Translations under genes and position numbers: made by a program | DNA from: Anaeromicropila herbilytica | Lineage (GTDB): Bacteria > Bacillota > Clostridia > Lachnospirales > Lachnospiraceae | Reading direction: 5' to 3' | Assembly: GCF_016591975.1 (NCBI RefSeq) | Contig: NZ_AP024169.1 | Span: forward strand, 644,001 to 708,000 | Length of the DNA stretch: 64,000 nt | Shown here: positions 62,103 through 64,000 of the stretch, one piece after another | Layout of the letters: every line of letters starts with the position of its first letter | Numbering within the stretch: the first letter of the stretch is position 1 | The notes under the pieces: generated by a model | Told to the model about the DNA's origin: nothing | Seen by the model: only the letters and a program-made list of their open reading frames with translations | Database searches by the model: none

Positions 62103-63590
62103 ATGGAAAAACAGATAAAAATCAGTAAAAAACTACAGCGAGCGAGAGAATATGAACAACAGGAGCTAAAAAATCGAACCATGGTAGAAAAACAGTCTTT
62201 CCATGTATGTGCACCAGTAGGCTGGATGAATGATCCAAATGGATTCTCAGAGTATCAGGGTGAAAATCATCTTTTCTTTCAATATCATCCATATGATACC
62301 GTGTGGGGACCAATGCATTGGGGCCATATGAAAACATCTGATTTTATTAGATGGGAAAGCCTTCCGGTAGCTCTTGCTCCAGATGAAAAATATGATGGAT
62401 TTGGTTGCTTTTCTGGAAGCGCAATCGAATGGAAGGGAAAACATGTCACAGCATATACCGGAGTAGAGAGAAAGACGGAAGAGAATAATCAGGTTAAGGA
62501 TTATCAGACACAATGCATTGCTATCGGGAATGGAATAAGTTATGAGAAGATTAGTGAGAACCCGGTGATTACTAGTGCACAGATTCCGGATGGAGGCAGT
62601 TGCCTTGATTTTAGAGATCCAAAGCTCTGGGTAGAAGATGATAGTATCTATATGGTGGTTGGTAATCGGGCCCAAGATGGAAGCGGACAGATTTTGATGT
62701 ATCAGACAACGGATTTAAAACATTGGGAACTGATAACCGTATTATCTAAATGCAATAATAGGTATGGTAAGATGTGGGAGTGTCCAGACTTCTTTTCTCT
62801 TGATAATCAGGATGTCTTAATTACTTCGCCACAGGAAATGACGGCAGTAGAATATGATTTTCATGCAGGAGATGGTAGTATTTATATTCTTGGTCAATTT
62901 GATAAAAACAAGTCAGTATTTACTGAAAAAGAGATACGTGCATTGGATATGGGACTAGATTTTTATGCACCACAGACCATGCAGACTTCGGATGGAAGAC
63001 GTATTATGATTGGTTGGATGCAGGCGTGGAGTGCAAGTTGGTTTGGCAAAGAGGATGGATTTTGCGGAATGATGTCTATTCCAAGGGAATTACATGTTAA
63101 AAATAATGTTTTATGCCAGACTCCAGTAAGAGAAATCGAAAACTATTATACGAACAAACAATTTATAGAAAAAGAGCTACTCAAAACAAAGTTTAAAAAA
63201 TATGATAGCTTAAGTGGTAGAGAACAAAATCTAGAAATCATATTAGAAGGGGAAGATAACTATACATTTGAAATGAGACTTGCTGCAAATGATACCTATT
63301 ATTCCACTGTTAAATATGATAAAAAAGAACAATTACTGACATTTAGCAGAATTCATTCAGGAGTCCGTAGAGATGGAGCACATGAAAGAAGTATGAAAAT
63401 ATTGACGAATGATACATATTTCAAACTAAGAATTGTTATGGATCGTTATTCCATCGAACTTTTTGTAAATGATGGAGAACAGGCGATGACCTCAATTATA
63501 CGTACTCCTTATGAAATTGATGGGGTATATATGAGATCAGAAGGCAAAGTCTATGTCTCTGGTGAAAAAAATGATATCTGTATAAAATAA
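62103..63590 (+). CDS. GH32 beta-fructofuranosidase, intracellular
   Basis: The three GH32 motifs are present: WMNDPNG with nucleophile D44, FRDPK with D172 stabilising the transition state, and WECPDFF with acid/base E226. A five-bladed propeller (to about 340) and a C-terminal beta-sandwich fill the 495 residues. With no signal peptide and an ABC transporter rather than a PTS permease, unphosphorylated sucrose or short fructo-oligosaccharides are the likely substrates, giving fructose for the kinase that follows. Confidence 0.92.
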   Translation: MEKQIKISKKLQRAREYEQQELKNRTMVEKQSFHVCAPVGWMNDPNGFSEYQGENHLFFQYHPYDTVWGPMHWGHMKTSDFIRWESLPVALAPDEKYDGFGCFSGSAIEWKGKHVTAYTGVERKTEENNQVKDYQTQCIAIGNGISYEKISENPVITSAQIPDGGSCLDFRDPKLWVEDDSIYMVVGNRAQDGSGQILMYQTTDLKHWELITVLSKCNNRYGKMWECPDFFSLDNQDVLITSPQEMTAVEYDFHAGDGSIYILGQFDKNKSVFTEKEIRALDMGLDFYAPQTMQTSDGRRIMIGWMQAWSASWFGKEDGFCGMMSIPRELHVKNNVLCQTPVREIENYYTNKQFIEKELLKTKFKKYDSLSGREQNLEIILEGEDNYTFEMRLAANDTYYSTVKYDKKEQLLTFSRIHSGVRRDGAHERSMKILTNDTYFKLRIVMDRYSIELFVNDGEQAMTSIIRTPYEIDGVYMRSEGKVYVSGEKNDICIK

Positions 63591-63595
63591 GTTCA

Positions 63596-63650
63596 AAAGT
63601 GTCAGAGCAACATGCGAAGATTTATCGCAGAAGTGTCTGGCACTTTTACA
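63596..63650 (+). terminator. hairpin between GH32 and fructokinase genes
   Basis: Arms 63596-63607 and 63637-63648 pair at 11 of 12 positions, with an inner GCGA/TCGC stem. It may terminate part of the transcripts before the kinase gene, which starts 25 bases later. Confidence 0.65.
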
Positions 63651-63674
63651 ATATAGAAGGGAATAGTAAATTAT

Positions 63675-64000
63675 ATGAAAGAAAAAAAGGTAGTAGCATT
63701 AGGAGAATTGTTAATAGATTTTACGGAAAATGGAATGTCAGATCAAAATAATCCTGTGTATGAAGCAAACCCGGGTGGGGCGCCATGCAATGTGCTTGCA
63801 ATGCTTACAAAATTAGGGACTGCAACTTCCTTTATCGGAAAGGTAGGCAGAGATCAGTTCGGTCAGATGTTAAGACAAAGAGTAACTAAGATGGGAATTG
63901 ATACTACCTATCTATATGAGGATGAAAAGGTACATACAACACTAGCGTTTGTGCATACCTTCGAGGATGGAGATCGTGATTTTTCCTTTTATCGAAACCC
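63675..64000 (+). CDS. fructokinase (PfkB family), 3' end cut by window
   Basis: The first 108 codons show a PfkB sugar kinase: VALGELLIDFTENG at the N-terminus, the sugar-binding NPGGAPCNVLAML and FIGKVGRDQFGQML, and the lid strand TTLAFVHTFEDGDRDFSF. AAGGGAA precedes ATG 63675. The ATP-binding and catalytic Asp part (GAGD) lies beyond the window. It would phosphorylate fructose released by the GH32 enzyme. Confidence 0.9.
   Translation, partial: MKEKKVVALGELLIDFTENGMSDQNNPVYEANPGGAPCNVLAMLTKLGTATSFIGKVGRDQFGQMLRQRVTKMGIDTTYLYEDEKVHTTLAFVHTFEDGDRDFSFYRN

Overview
The window is low-GC Firmicute DNA with strong AGGAGG-type ribosome binding sites, dense operons and many two-component and MerR/AraC/LacI regulators. 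Gene content (CUT1 sugar ABC transporters without ATPase genes, a GH16 enzyme with several CBM4-like modules, GH94 and GH32 enzymes, Csp-like subtilases) fits a saccharolytic Lachnospiraceae such as Lachnoclostridium (Clostridium) phytofermentans. That assignment is from gene content only.

Layout. 1-6.8 kb: the 3' part of a UvrA-like ABC ATPase, then a beta-lactamase-fold serine hydrolase, an OmpR-type response regulator, a histidine kinase and a membrane-anchored alpha/beta hydrolase. 6.8-11.3 kb: a redox/efflux island (MATE pump, two MerR regulators, flavin reductase, aldo-keto reductase) with three promoters of the long-spacer (19 bp) MerR type; a fourth lies at 55.9 kb. 11.4-13 kb: decayed accessory genes (intact antitoxin beside a truncated toxin, frameshifted CPBP protease). 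13-20.9 kb: a DEAD-box helicase, a DrrAB-like ABC transporter, and a heterodimeric ABC exporter with a MarR regulator and an operator array. 20.9-27.3 kb: two Csp-like subtilases and a TetR/carboxylesterase pair. 27.4-35.3 kb: two more two-component systems around a serine hydrolase and an unusual ABC transporter whose ATPase has lost its Walker A lysine and has no canonical start codon.

35.6-55.2 kb is the main sugar locus: an AAA ATPase and GH13 glucosidase, then two nearly identical cassettes (AraC regulator, lipoprotein, two permeases) on either side of a secreted GH16 beta-glucanase and a cytoplasmic GH94 phosphorylase, ending with a chemoreceptor-like protein. A shared motif upstream of both lipoprotein genes, GH94 (twice) and probably GH16 suggests one beta-1,3-glucan (laminarin) regulon: outside cleavage, import, then phosphorolysis to glucose 1-phosphate.

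55.4-57 kb holds a second small redox island (CMD protein, MerR, FMN reductase). 57.1-64 kb is a fructan/sucrose operon (LacI, LplB/YtcP-type permeases, lipoprotein, GH32, fructokinase cut by the window edge) with palindromic operators on both divergent promoters. I found no tRNA, rRNA, CRISPR array or intact insertion sequence.
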